DNA of 64,000 nucleotides, taken from Kitasatospora paranensis (GTDB lineage: Bacteria; Actinomycetota; Actinomycetes; Streptomycetales; Streptomycetaceae). The DNA lies in NCBI RefSeq assembly GCF_039544005.1, contig NZ_BAABKV010000001.1, forward strand, positions 7,130,001 through 7,194,000. Direction: 5' to 3'. This document shows, one piece after another, positions 37,630 through 45,987 of this stretch. A program made the position numbers and the translations under genes. The notes beneath the pieces were generated by a model, which was not told the DNA's origin, ran no database searches, and was given only the letters and a program-made list of their open reading frames with translations. The stretch's first letter is position 1. Each line of letters opens with the position of its first letter.

Positions 37630-37659
37630 CCTGTCGTCAGACGATCGGTTGACGACAGG
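37630..37659. repeat. Dyad resembling a serine-resolvase site
   Basis: A perfect 10-bp inverted repeat (CCTGTCGTCA and TGACGACAGG) around 10 bp. The TGTC...GACA arrangement over about 26 bp is the usual layout of a resolvase dimer site. Another TGTCGTC lies near 37540. No resolvase gene is present. Confidence 0.45.
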
Positions 37660-37722
37660 CACGGGAGATGGCGGTCGTGGCGAGGAATGCCGGCCGGCCC
37701 GACGCCGGAGCCTGAGAGATCC

Positions 37723-38292
37723 TCAGTCCCGGGACGCTTTGCGTGCCCTGAAGGCTGCGGCCTTGACTCGGCCCCGGCACGCCGTGGAGCAGAAGTGGCG
37801 GACCGCGTTCCGGGAAGCGTCCACGTAGACGCGGTCGCAATGCGGGGCCGTGCAGACGCCGAGGCGTCCGGCGAGATCGCTGCCGATCGCCAGGGCCAGG
37901 GCCGTGGCGCATCCGGCGCTCCATCCCACGGAGAGACTGTCGTCGGAGCCGTGGAAGTGGACTTGCCAGGGCTCACCGTCGACGCGATCGAGCTGGGGGC
38001 GGGCGCCAGTGGTGCGCAGCAGGGCGTTCACCATCTGGGCCGCCTGATCCATGTGGCCGCCGTCGACTGCCGCGAACACCGCCCGCATCTGCTGGGCGGT
38101 GTTCGCGAGGTAGACGGCATGGCTCGACCCGACCTCGGCACGGGGTGAGAGCTGCAGCGCCTCGTGGACCGCCGATGGGAGCCGATCCCCGTTCGGTGCG
38201 GCGTAGGGGCGACCCTGTCGGGCACCGTCGGTCAGTGCATTGACGAGGGAGACGGCTGTATCGAGCAGCCTCACCACGTGACCATCGAACAT
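37723..38292 (-). CDS. CGNR zinc-finger (ABATE domain) regulator
   Basis: About 189 aa. The N-terminal ABATE region has LLDTAVSLVNALTDGARQG and the C-terminal zinc finger has GVCTAPHCDRVYVDASRNA then HFCSTACRGRVKAAAFR. The four cysteines are kept, though the signature CGNR is CRGR here. Such proteins are presumed transcriptional regulators. Start is ATG 38292 or GTG 38295, with AAGGAG about 10 nt upstream. It is divergent from an MFS gene 31 bp away, so it probably regulates that exporter. Confidence 0.85.
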   Translation of the reverse strand: MFDGHVVRLLDTAVSLVNALTDGARQGRPYAAPNGDRLPSAVHEALQLSPRAEVGSSHAVYLANTAQQMRAVFAAVDGGHMDQAAQMVNALLRTTGARPQLDRVDGEPWQVHFHGSDDSLSVGWSAGCATALALAIGSDLAGRLGVCTAPHCDRVYVDASRNAVRHFCSTACRGRVKAAAFRARKASRD

Positions 38293-38323
38293 CACTTGAC
38301 CGGTCACTCCTTCGAACCCTAGC

Positions 38324-39601
38324 GTGCCTACGCAACCGACGATATCCGTTTCGTCGGTCACGCACGAGGGGGCTGACTTCGTGAGGTCCGCGCAGAGCCG
38401 GAAGAGCTTGCCGCGCACGGTGCGGCTGTTGATCGCGGCGCGAGCGGTGAACCGACTGGGAGCGTTTTCCCTGTCGTTTCTCACTGTGCTGATCACGACG
38501 AGCTTCGGTGCCAGTACCGCCGTGGCCGGGTACATCGGCGCCGCGTTCGGGCTCGCCACGATCCCCTCGCGCCTGGCCGGCGGCCGACTGGCCGACCGCA
38601 TCGGTCGGCGCCGCACGATCGTGGTCGGGCTGACCGGGTGCGCGGTCGCGCAACTGGGTATCGCCTCGGCCGGCGGCCTGGTGCCGGCGGCCTGCTTCGC
38701 GGTGCTGATGGGGCTGGCCTTCGAGATCTACGAGCCGCCCAGCCAAGCGATGATCGCGGATGCTGTGGCGCCGGGCGAGCAGGTCCGCGCCCATGGCCTG
38801 ATGAACGCGGCCCTGGCGGTGGCCGGCATGGGCGCGGGCCTGCTGGCGGCTGGGATCGGGCGCCGGGAGCTGCGATGGCTGTTCGTGGTCGATGCCCTCA
38901 CCTGCCTGCTCTGCGCGCTGACCGTGCACCTGGTCCTGCCCGCAGACCACCGCGCCGCGCCGGCGGCAGTTCCGCAGGCGGCCGCCGTAGCGCCCTGGCG
39001 AGACCGTTCGTTGCTGGCGATGCTCGCGGCAGGGACTCTGTTCGCGGTGGTCCATCTCCAGATCATGATCTCGCTACCCCTGTCCCTGGAACTGCGCGGA
39101 TTGCAACCCGCCGACGCCGGACTGCTGTTCACCACGTCCGCCCTCACCATCACCGCTGGACAGCCTCTGCTGAGGCGCAAGCGACTCGCCGCACTCCCGA
39201 CACCCGCAGCCTTCGCCGGCGGCTACCTCCTGATGGCCCTGGGCCTGGCCGGATACGCGCTTGCTCCCGGCCTGCTTGCCTGGACCGCAGCGACCATGGT
39301 GTGGAGCCTGGGCGACCTGCTCCTCACCGGCCGCGCGTACGCACTGGTCGCAAGCTTGGCCCCCGCCGCCGGGAAGGCGCGATACCTGGCGGTCTACGGC
39401 ACAAGCTGGGGAATCGGCGGAATCGCTGCCCCGGTCGTCGGCACACAGTTGCTCGAGCATGCCGGAGCTGTCGGGTTGTGGTGCGCCATGTCCTTGACGT
39501 GTCTGATTCTCGCGGTCCTGCATCCTGCCTGGATCCGCACTGGCGGCGATGGCCGTGAGCGGGAGGCGACGCCCGTTCGGGAACAGGCTGCCTGTCCGTA
39601 G
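38324..39601 (+). CDS. MFS transporter, transposon passenger
   Basis: A 425-aa (or shorter) 12-TM major facilitator. It has GGRLADRIGRRRTIVVGL (motif A), AARAVNRLGAFSLSFLTVL (first helix) and FEIYEPPSQAMIADAV, the latter characteristic of DHA1-type exporters. Its starts include GTG 38324 and GTG 38381. It is divergent from the CGNR gene and inside the transposon, so exporter and regulator move together. Substrate is unknown, though such pairs often export small toxic compounds. Confidence 0.85.
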   Translation: MPTQPTISVSSVTHEGADFVRSAQSRKSLPRTVRLLIAARAVNRLGAFSLSFLTVLITTSFGASTAVAGYIGAAFGLATIPSRLAGGRLADRIGRRRTIVVGLTGCAVAQLGIASAGGLVPAACFAVLMGLAFEIYEPPSQAMIADAVAPGEQVRAHGLMNAALAVAGMGAGLLAAGIGRRELRWLFVVDALTCLLCALTVHLVLPADHRAAPAAVPQAAAVAPWRDRSLLAMLAAGTLFAVVHLQIMISLPLSLELRGLQPADAGLLFTTSALTITAGQPLLRRKRLAALPTPAAFAGGYLLMALGLAGYALAPGLLAWTAATMVWSLGDLLLTGRAYALVASLAPAAGKARYLAVYGTSWGIGGIAAPVVGTQLLEHAGAVGLWCAMSLTCLILAVLHPAWIRTGGDGREREATPVREQAACP

Positions 39602-39639
39602 CCGATGGCGCCGGCGAGTTGTCGCCGCGTGCGGCTGCT

Positions 39640-40190
39640 CGTCCTCCTGTCGTCCTCGCCCCGGCCCTGGGCGGTGATGAGCGACGCGTTCGCGGCGGCG
39701 ATCGTGTCGGCGCGCAGGGAGTACTGGTCAACGCGCGAGCCGGGCTCCCGTCAGCGCCTTGTCGTTCGCGTCGATGACCGTAGGAACGGGCGCACGGTGC
39801 TGCAGCGGTCGGCCGGCTGGCGGCGCATCTCCGCCTCGGAGTCGTCGTCGCCCGGTGGCAGCAGCTCGTCCAGCAGCCGTATGGCCGCCTCGACCTCGGT
39901 GCGCGGCCCGACCTCAACCTCCAGCGCCCGGAGCATCGCCGGCGCCTCCAAGTCGGCGCCGGCCTCGGTGATCAGGTCCAGCTGCCGCTCCACAGCCGGT
40001 ACACCGCCTGCACCGTGCGCGAGGCCCGTGCGACCCGGGGCCGGGAGACCAGCCACCGCTCCAGCGCCTTCGCCATGCTCGTACCGGTCGTGCGCGTCGG
40101 CGGCCGGCGTAGCCGCTCCGGCTCCGAGACCCGCCGCCCCTCCGGCCCCTGCAGCAGCGCCACCAGGTACCCGGGCTGACGCCGGATCGG
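39640..40190 (-). pseudogene. Tn3-family transposase remnants
   Basis: Three disjoint pieces match Tn3-family (DDE) transposases. Near 40090-40190 is PGYLVALLQGPEGRRVSE, PERLRRPPTRTTGTSMAKAL. Near 39790-40040 is RASRTVQAVYRL, then ITEAGADLEAPAMLRALE, PRTEVEAAIRLLDELLP and CSTVRPFL. Near 39665-39735 is YSLRADTIAAANASLITAQ, like the region upstream of the last catalytic residue. Frames change between pieces and most of the roughly 1000 residues are missing. It cannot encode a transposase. Confidence 0.72.
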
Positions 40191-40245
40191 TCAGCCGTCA
40201 ATCGAACCCCTGCGCGGAAGATCCCTCCCGTGTATCGGCCGCCGA

Positions 40246-40290
40246 GACCATGATCATTCTCACCGACAACCACGGTTCCATTGATCCCCG
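40246..40290 (-). repeat. Right terminal inverted repeat
   Basis: Complement of the left end over 45 bp with four mismatches. It ends 52 bp before the MarR start codon. Confidence 0.88.
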
Positions 40291-40342
40291 AGGCCGGTGT
40301 TGCCCCGGGTGCCGCCCTGCACCGCTCAGTAGACTCCGTGGC

Positions 40343-40867
40343 ATGGAGACCGCACCGACGGCACCCGAGAGGCGGCCGCGCCCGGTCGGCGGCGACGGCC
40401 CGGCCGACGCCGCGGCCCTCGCCGCCCTTGCCGCCGGCCCGACCATCGCCGACTTCGGCCTGCTGCTGCGCGCTGCGGCCCGCCTCGACCGCCGGATGGA
40501 CGCCGAGCTGCGGGCCCGCTGCGGGCTGAGCCACACCATGTTCGAAGTGCTGATCATGCTCTGCCGGGAGGGCGGGGACGGGGTGGCCCAGCGGGAGCTG
40601 GCCGACGGCCTCACCCTCACCAGTGGCGGCACCACCCGGCTGATCGACCGGATGGAACAGGCCGGGCTGGTCCGCCGCGCACCCTCGCCGGCCGACCGGC
40701 GGATCACCCTGGTCTCGGCGACCGCCGACGGGGCCGACGCCTTCCGCCGGGCTGCGGTCGTGCACGCCGAGGTCGTCGACGCGCTCTTCCTGGGGCCGGT
40801 GGCCCCTGCCGACCGCCCCCACCTGCTGACCGCGCTGGGCGCGATCGTCCTGGCGTCCACCGACTGA
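40343..40867 (+). CDS. MarR family regulator
   Basis: A 174-aa winged-helix regulator: FGLLLRAAARLDRRMDAEL, GLSHTMFEVLIMLCREGG, VAQRELADGLTLTSGGTTRL (recognition helix), IDRMEQAGLVRRAPSPADRR and the D-R wing. The first about 35 residues are low complexity. It lies across the transposon from the divergent Bcr/CflA exporter gene, the usual partner of such a regulator. Its own promoter region may have been separated from its operator by the insertion. Confidence 0.9.
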   Translation: METAPTAPERRPRPVGGDGPADAAALAALAAGPTIADFGLLLRAAARLDRRMDAELRARCGLSHTMFEVLIMLCREGGDGVAQRELADGLTLTSGGTTRLIDRMEQAGLVRRAPSPADRRITLVSATADGADAFRRAAVVHAEVVDALFLGPVAPADRPHLLTALGAIVLASTD

Positions 40868-40942
40868 GGCGGCGGCGGGGCCCGATGCGTGCGGCCGGGC
40901 CGGCCCCGCTGGGGCCGGCCCGGCCGGGGCCCGGGCGGACGG

Positions 40943-41200
40943 TCAGTCCGTGAGCCCGGCGAAGAGTCCGCAGATTTCGCGCGCGGCATCCCGCATCTCG
41001 AGCGTCTCGTGGGGTCTGGCCACGAGCTCGGTCATGATCAGCAGCGCGGCCTGGAGGGCCGCTACGGGTACGTCGACGGTCCGCAGGCCGCTGAGGACGT
41101 CGCTGGCCTGGGCCGCGGCGCTGGAGGCCCAGCTCTGGGTCTGCTGGGGGAAGGCCGTGGCGGGAGAGCCGCCGGGTGTGGGCGGATGGCAGGTGTTCAT
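40943..41200 (-). CDS. Small hypothetical protein (85 aa)
   Basis: Starts with MNTCHPPTPGGSPATAFP and ends with HETLEMRDAAREICGLFAGL. A predicted helix-rich C-terminal part follows a Pro/Ala/Gln-rich N-terminus. I do not recognise the family. ATG 41200 lies 135 bp beyond a CebR-like box and 169 bp beyond the solute-binding protein gene on the same strand, so co-regulation is possible. Confidence 0.5.
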   Translation of the reverse strand: MNTCHPPTPGGSPATAFPQQTQSWASSAAAQASDVLSGLRTVDVPVAALQAALLIMTELVARPHETLEMRDAAREICGLFAGLTD

Positions 41201-41334
41201 ACCGGTACCAACGACGCGGACGCGCCGCGGGATGCTGCCCCGGACGCCGTCGCCGCCGACCTGTGGGCCGGATGCGGGCGGAGCGGGGGTGGGCCGGGGT
41301 CGCCGTTCGGGGAGGGCCACCCCCGCGGGTGTCG

Positions 41335-41348
41335 CGGGAGCGCTCCCA
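41335..41348. promoter_or_regulatory. CebR-like operator, 1 mismatch
   Basis: CGGGAGCGCTCCCA matches the 14-bp CebR palindrome except for its first base. It lies between the sugar-binding protein gene and the small protein gene. Confidence 0.6.
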
Positions 41349-41369
41349 CGAGCGCTGTCGCGGGAGCCG

Positions 41370-42746
41370 TCAGCCCCCGGTCTGCTCGGAGATCTGCCGC
41401 ACGGCGGCGTTCCAGGCCTTCTTGGGGTCGGTGCCGTTGCGTTCGACGTCCAGCAGCGCGGTGTCGGTGAAGACCGCCTTCACCACGCCGTCCAGCCGCC
41501 CGATCGGGGCGGGCCGGATCGTCCGGGCGGCGGCGGCGTAGATCCGGCCGGTCGGTGCGTTGTTGAAGTACGCGTTGGTGGCGTCCTGCACCACCGGGAG
41601 CCGCAGTGCGGCGTCGGCCGACGGCAGGTTGCCGGTCTTGGTGAACACCTTCGCCTGCTGTTCCGGCGCGGTGAGCCAGGCGGCCAGGGCGGCGGCCTCC
41701 TTGGGGTGGCGGGCGGCCTTCGGCACGGTGAGGAAGGCGCCTCCCCAGTTCCCGGCCACCGGGGCGGCCGCGATGTCCCACAGCCCCTCGCCGCGGTCCC
41801 CGGCGTACTGGCTGATCACGCCGGTCATCCAGGACGGGCAGAGGACGGTGGCGAAGCTGCTCAGGTAGAGCGCGTCGTCCCAGTCGGCGGTGAACTGCTG
41901 GAGCCCGTCGGTCAGTCCGCCGCGGGCGGCGGACGCCGCGATGTCCCAGGCCTTCTTCACGCCGGGGCTGTCCTGGTAGTCCAGCGTCCCGTCGGCGGTG
42001 GAGAACTGCCGGGGCTCGCCGGACAGGACGGCGTTGAACAGGCCCCCGGCCGAGTCGGTGAACGTGGTCTTCGCCGGCGCGGCCGCCTTGTAGCGGCGGC
42101 CGACGTCGACGAACTTCGACCAGTCGCCCGCCCACAGTCGGCCCACGGCATCGCGGTCCGTGGGCAGTCCGGCCTTGCGGAAGAGATCCTTGCGGTAGCA
42201 GACCGCCATCGGCCCGGTGTCGGTGCCGAGCCCGAGCAGGGCGCCGGCGGGGGTGGTCGCCTGGGCGGACTTCCACGGCAGCCAGGTGGCCGGATCGACG
42301 CCGTCCGCCGTCCGCAGATCGGTGAACCTGTCCGCGAGCGGGCCGGTGGCCTCGGCGATGTAGCCGACCTCCACGGCCTGGATGTCCGCGACCGTGCCGC
42401 CGTCACGAAGCTTGCCGGAGAGGTCGTTCCAGTAGACCTTGCCGTCCTGGGTGGCCTGCTCGTTGATGACGATCTCGGGGTGCTTGGCCATGTACTCGGC
42501 GAACAGACCGGCCTCCCGGTACCCGAAGGTGCCGAAGGTGCCGACGTTCAGGGTGATGCTCTCGGCGACCGCCGAGGCCTGCGGCGGGGGTGCGGTACTG
42601 CTGCACGCGGTGAGGGCGAGGAGTGCGCCGCCGAGCGCGGCAGCCGTCCTGACGGGCCGTCCGCGGCGTCGGGCGGGGCCCGCGGCCGTGGTGCCCGAAC
42701 CGGCCACGGCGGGAGAGGGTGGAGCGTTGCGTCTGGTGCCTGGCAT
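41370..42746 (-). CDS. ABC sugar-binding lipoprotein
   Basis: A 458-aa solute-binding protein. The lipobox is LLALTAC (Cys about 48), so it is exported and lipid-anchored. The body shows GTFGTFGYREAGLFAEY, YWNDLSGKLRDGGTVADI, AVCYRKDLFRKAGLPTDR and WMTGVISQYAGDRGEG, typical of family 1 carbohydrate binders. No permease or ATPase gene is adjacent, so it probably works with a transporter elsewhere. A perfect CebR-type box 49 bp upstream suggests control by cellobiose or a related sugar. Confidence 0.9.
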   Translation of the reverse strand: MPGTRRNAPPSPAVAGSGTTAAGPARRRGRPVRTAAALGGALLALTACSSTAPPPQASAVAESITLNVGTFGTFGYREAGLFAEYMAKHPEIVINEQATQDGKVYWNDLSGKLRDGGTVADIQAVEVGYIAEATGPLADRFTDLRTADGVDPATWLPWKSAQATTPAGALLGLGTDTGPMAVCYRKDLFRKAGLPTDRDAVGRLWAGDWSKFVDVGRRYKAAAPAKTTFTDSAGGLFNAVLSGEPRQFSTADGTLDYQDSPGVKKAWDIAASAARGGLTDGLQQFTADWDDALYLSSFATVLCPSWMTGVISQYAGDRGEGLWDIAAAPVAGNWGGAFLTVPKAARHPKEAAALAAWLTAPEQQAKVFTKTGNLPSADAALRLPVVQDATNAYFNNAPTGRIYAAAARTIRPAPIGRLDGVVKAVFTDTALLDVERNGTDPKKAWNAAVRQISEQTGG

Positions 42747-42794
42747 GGGAGCCTCGTTCGCTGACAGATCGGGTGGGTGGCGCATCGGCCGTGA

Positions 42795-42808
42795 TGGGAG
42801 CGCTCCCA
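42795..42808. promoter_or_regulatory. CebR-type operator
   Basis: TGGGAGCGCTCCCA, a perfect 14-bp palindrome identical to the consensus CebR (LacI family) box of Streptomyces, lies 49 bp upstream of the sugar-binding protein start. Confidence 0.8.
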
Positions 42809-42867
42809 GACCTTGCTGCCCGAATCCCGTGCCTGTCAAGGGCCGAGGTCCGCTCGGCGGACGGCGG

Positions 42868-44054
42868 TCACCGCCGGCGGCCGTCGGACCGGTCCGGCCG
42901 GGACCGGACCTCATCCGAAGCCGCCCGTGCGGCGCGCTGCTTGAGCCGGTGCTTCGCGGCGATCAGGGCCCCGCCCGGCCGTGCGGCAGCAGCCAGGAGA
43001 CGTCGGCGCGGTCGACCGCGCCGAAGCGGTACTTGTAGGGCTCGGTGCCGCGCAGGAAGTCGAAGGTGTGCAGGCCCTGGTCGGCGCAGGCGCGGACGGC
43101 CTCGGCGATCACCACGGTGCCCAGCCGGAGCGGCGCGAAGGACGGGTCCCAGCCGATCTGGTAGTAGGCGAAGCCCGCACCCCAGCGGAAGCCGTACAGG
43201 CCGCCCACCACCCGGCCCCCGTGCTCGGCGACCAGGAAGGCGGGGCCCTGCCCGCCGGGCGCCGTGGTGCGGGCGGAACGCTCCATCAGCCGGACGTGGA
43301 GCGGGCGGCGCCCGCTGTCGAACGTGGTGGGCCGGCCCAGTGCGGCGCGGCGCAGCCGGTGCAGGGCCAGGACATCGTCCAGCAGGTCGGGGCCGGCCTC
43401 CGCCGGAGGTACCCAGCGGAAGGCCACCCCGGCCGCGTCCAGCTTGCGCCGGTAGCGGCGCACCGTGGAGCGGAACTGCCGCGACCCGAGGGCGTCGCTG
43501 CCGCCGGTCAGGTCGGCGCGCGGGCAGGGCGTCCGCCCGACCGCGCGGGCCCGCGCCGGCACCAGCGCGGCGGCGCCGGGATCGAGGTCGGGCAGCCACA
43601 GCGTCGTACGGCGGGCCGTGGCCGCCAGCCAGGTGCGGACGGCCGGCCGGTGGTCCGGCGCCACCGCGGGCCCGCAGTGGTCGGCGGCGCCGGGCCCGCT
43701 GCCCAGCAGGGTGAGGCAGGCGGCGCCGAACGGCACCCGCGGGTGCAGCCGCAGCCGGGTGCGCAGCAGCGGCACGACGGCCGCCACCTGCCCGTCGGTG
43801 CGCCGCCAGACGGCGATCTCGCCCGTGCCCGCGTCCGCGCCGAGCGTCTCCCACCAGGAGAGCACCCACTCCGGCGTGGCGAACCACGAGCCGTGCGGGT
43901 CGTCGGCGACCAGGCCGCGCCAGCCGTCGGCGAGTTCCGCGGTGACGGAGTCGGGGGAGCGGTGGATCTCCGGCTCCCCGCCGGCCGGTCCGGGCGTGTC
44001 CGTCCGGCCCGCCTGGTGTGCCTGATCTGCCTGGTGTGCCTGGTCTGCCGTCAT
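42868..44054 (-). CDS. GNAT (BcsL/CelD-like) acetyltransferase (frameshifted)
   Basis: Reconstructed as 395 aa, a double-GNAT fold of the Acetyltransf_6/CelD type: WFATPEWVLSWWETLGADA, GEIAVWRRTDGQVAAVVPLL, DALGSRQFRSTVRRYRRKL, GPAFLVAEHGGRVVGGLYGF and QIGWDPSFAPLRLGTVVIAE. Relatives act in exopolysaccharide biosynthesis. The frame breaks near 42972 (one G missing), so the tail ALIAAKHRLKQRAARAA reads to 42868. It lies 30 bp downstream of a polysaccharide deacetylase gene on the same strand, suggesting an operon. Confidence 0.84.
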
Positions 44055-44084
44055 CGTGCCTCCCCTCGGGCCCGTCTCAGGGCG

Positions 44085-45152
44085 TCAACTGCCGCCGCGC
44101 AGGCGGTGCACGGCCGGGTGCAGCCCCGACAGGACGGTGTCGAACCTGTCCCGGCCGGTGTCGGAGTTCACCCGCAGTCGGCTGATCCGCAGGGGGTGCC
44201 GGGGGAGCCGCCGGTCGTGCCGGTGGTCGAACAGGAAGCCGGTGCGGTACCCGAGCCGGGCCAGCAGCGGTTCGACCCGCGGGTCGTGATTGCCGTTCGG
44301 GTAGGCGAAGGACGTCGGGGCCCGGCCCAGCAGCCGGGTGAGCCGGTGGTGGGCCTGTTCGACCTCGGCCCGTGCGCTCGCGGGGTCGCAGCGGTCCAGG
44401 CACGGGTGGCTGTCGGTGTGGTTCCCGATCTCGACGCCGCCGGTGCGCAGTTCGGCCAGGCAGGCCGCGGTCAGGTGGGGGCGCCGCGGTGCCTGGCGTG
44501 TCGCGGTGTCCCGCAACTGCTGGAGCAGGTCGAGCCGTTGGCGGTCGGGCACTTGCTTGAGGCGGCGGACGACGGTGGTGGGGCCCGTGCCCGTCGGCAG
44601 GCCGTCCGCCGTTCCGCCGTGCCCGGCGAGGAAGGCCGCCTCCGCCCACCAGAACGGCCGGTCGCCGCCGATCAGCCCGGCGATCACGTAGGCGACGGCC
44701 GGTATGCGGTGCCGGGCGAGCACCGGCAGGCCGGCGGCCAGCAGGCTCGGATCGCCGTCGTCGAACGTCACCAGCACGCTGCGCGGGGGCAGCGGGCGCT
44801 GCTCGCGGACGGCCTGCTCGACCCGGGCGAGGGACACCGGCCGCGCCGTCCGCACCAGGCGGTCCATCTGGGCCGCGAAGGAGCGGGCGTCCTCGACGCC
44901 GTGGTAGGCGAGGACGGCGAGTCTGCCCGCGGCCAGGGCGCGGAAGGCCGGCTGGAGCGGGGAGCGGCGCAGCACCGCGTCGATCCGCCGTCTGCGGGTG
45001 TCCGCCGGGGTCGCGCCGATGGCGGTGCCCCCGGCACCGTGGTCGTCCGGCACGCCGCCCCTCTCGGTCGCCGATCCCGCGCCGTTGCGGGGCCGTGGCG
45101 CCGCAACCGGGCGCGCCGCCGACTCGGCGTCAACGTGACCAGAATTTACCAC
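44085..45152 (-). CDS. Polysaccharide deacetylase (NodB family)
   Basis: A 355-aa carbohydrate esterase family 4 protein. The metal-binding motif is VTFDDGD (the two Asp), paired with HTDSH; YPNGNHD lies in the last conserved block. A basic helix region precedes the domain, and no signal peptide is obvious. It likely de-N-acetylates a cell-wall or capsular sugar. It is followed at 30 bp by the GNAT gene, supporting a shared polysaccharide role. Confidence 0.88.
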   Translation of the reverse strand: MVNSGHVDAESAARPVAAPRPRNGAGSATERGGVPDDHGAGGTAIGATPADTRRRRIDAVLRRSPLQPAFRALAAGRLAVLAYHGVEDARSFAAQMDRLVRTARPVSLARVEQAVREQRPLPPRSVLVTFDDGDPSLLAAGLPVLARHRIPAVAYVIAGLIGGDRPFWWAEAAFLAGHGGTADGLPTGTGPTTVVRRLKQVPDRQRLDLLQQLRDTATRQAPRRPHLTAACLAELRTGGVEIGNHTDSHPCLDRCDPASARAEVEQAHHRLTRLLGRAPTSFAYPNGNHDPRVEPLLARLGYRTGFLFDHRHDRRLPRHPLRISRLRVNSDTGRDRFDTVLSGLHPAVHRLRGGS

Positions 45153-45490
45153 CCCTTGACCATTCGCCCAGGATGTTCCAAGGATATGAGCGGCTTCTCG
45201 CAGCCCTTGACCTGGGCCAAATATGGAGGAAACTGGTCATTACACCGGAATACCGGGCGGAGCCGCACCGCCGACGGAGACGTCCGACGGCCGTTCGAGT
45301 GACCCTGATCCAGGCTCTGGCCAGGCCCCCGGCGGGCCGGAACGCGACGGAGGGCAGACGGCGACGGCCGATGCCACGGAGAACGCCCCGGACGCCGGGA
45401 GTCGACGCGTCCGGGGCCGTGCGTGCCCACGGCGCGCACCGGAGTGCGCCGCCCTCCCTTCCGTGCCTCCCCGTCCCCGCGCCGCACCCC
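45153..45490. other. Intergenic region, no gene seen
   Basis: 338 bp, with a relatively AT-rich 80-bp patch at about 45140-45245. Two TTGACC hexamers occur on the plus strand, but no matching -10. It must carry the promoter of the deacetylase gene. Open plus-strand frames show no family features. Confidence 0.5.
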
Positions 45491-45895
45491 TCAGCGGTTC
45501 GACCAGTCGCCCGAGGGGATCGGTGCGGGCGCGGCGCTCAACGCCGCCGCGATCCGCGGCCCGGCCAGGTAGACCCACGCGTCGGTCTCGGCGCCGTCCT
45601 CCGTGCGCACCGCCAGCCGGACCCGGACGTATTCGCCGTCGCCGTCCGGTGTGCAGTCCTCCAGCCGGTCCAGGTCGGCGAGCACCCGGTCGTAGAGGCC
45701 CGGATGGACGGTGGCCAGCTCGCCCACCACCGACGCGCCGGCGTCCGGCAGGGCGTACGGGTAGCCGGGGCCGCGGTGCAGGGCGGCGTCCGCCAGGACG
45801 GCGCGGCGTACCCGCAGGCACCGGCCGGCCAGGTGCCGGTCGTGGTTGCGGCCCCCGGGGCGGAGCGTCCCGTAGACGAAGAACGGCAACTGCAC
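45491..45895 (-). CDS. Gamma-glutamylcyclotransferase-like protein
   Basis: A 134-aa protein of the GGCT fold: FFVYGTLRPGGRNHD (the YGTL motif binds the glutamyl carbonyl), VGELATVHPGLYDRVLADLD, RLEDCTPDGDGEYVRV and AWVYLAGPR. The catalytic Glu is in YVRV or EDC, depending on alignment. Start is GTG 45895 with GGAG 5 nt upstream. Cytoplasmic. Confidence 0.88.
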   Translation of the reverse strand: MQLPFFVYGTLRPGGRNHDRHLAGRCLRVRRAVLADAALHRGPGYPYALPDAGASVVGELATVHPGLYDRVLADLDRLEDCTPDGDGEYVRVRLAVRTEDGAETDAWVYLAGPRIAAALSAAPAPIPSGDWSNR

Positions 45896-45987
45896 GGGGA
45901 CTCCACGAGGGCGGGGCGGGCGGATGGTGGGGACCGACCGTACCGGCTGCGGCCCCGCGCGTACCCGCCGCGGGGTCGCCCGGAGGT

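Larger units (their letters stand above)
37289..37722. other. Gene-free stretch: promoter side, transposon left end, res-like dyad
   Basis: This stretch holds the upstream side of the Bcr/CflA promoter, the left inverted end (37345-37389) and, from 37390, about 330 bp with no recognisable gene before the CGNR gene ends. Repeated TGTCGTC motifs and one long dyad in this part could be remains of a resolution site. Confidence 0.6.
37345..40290. mobile_element. Tn3-like transposon carrying a CGNR regulator and MFS transporter
   Basis: The element is bounded by 45-bp inverted repeats that agree at 41 of 45 positions, both starting CGGGGATCAATGG. The GGGG terminus is typical of the Tn3 family. Next to the right end are fragments of a Tn3-family transposase gene. 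The interior carries a divergent CGNR regulator and MFS exporter pair as passengers. It lies between a divergent Bcr/CflA gene and a MarR gene, so it probably split a regulator-exporter pair. No exact 5-bp target duplication is visible (GCCCC on the left, GAGGC on the right). The element is now non-autonomous. Confidence 0.8.

Noticed and set aside
37341..40294. Five-base target duplication flanking the Tn3-like element
   Set aside because: The flanks read GCCCC and GAGGC, or GGCCC and AGGCC if shifted by one; neither pair matches.
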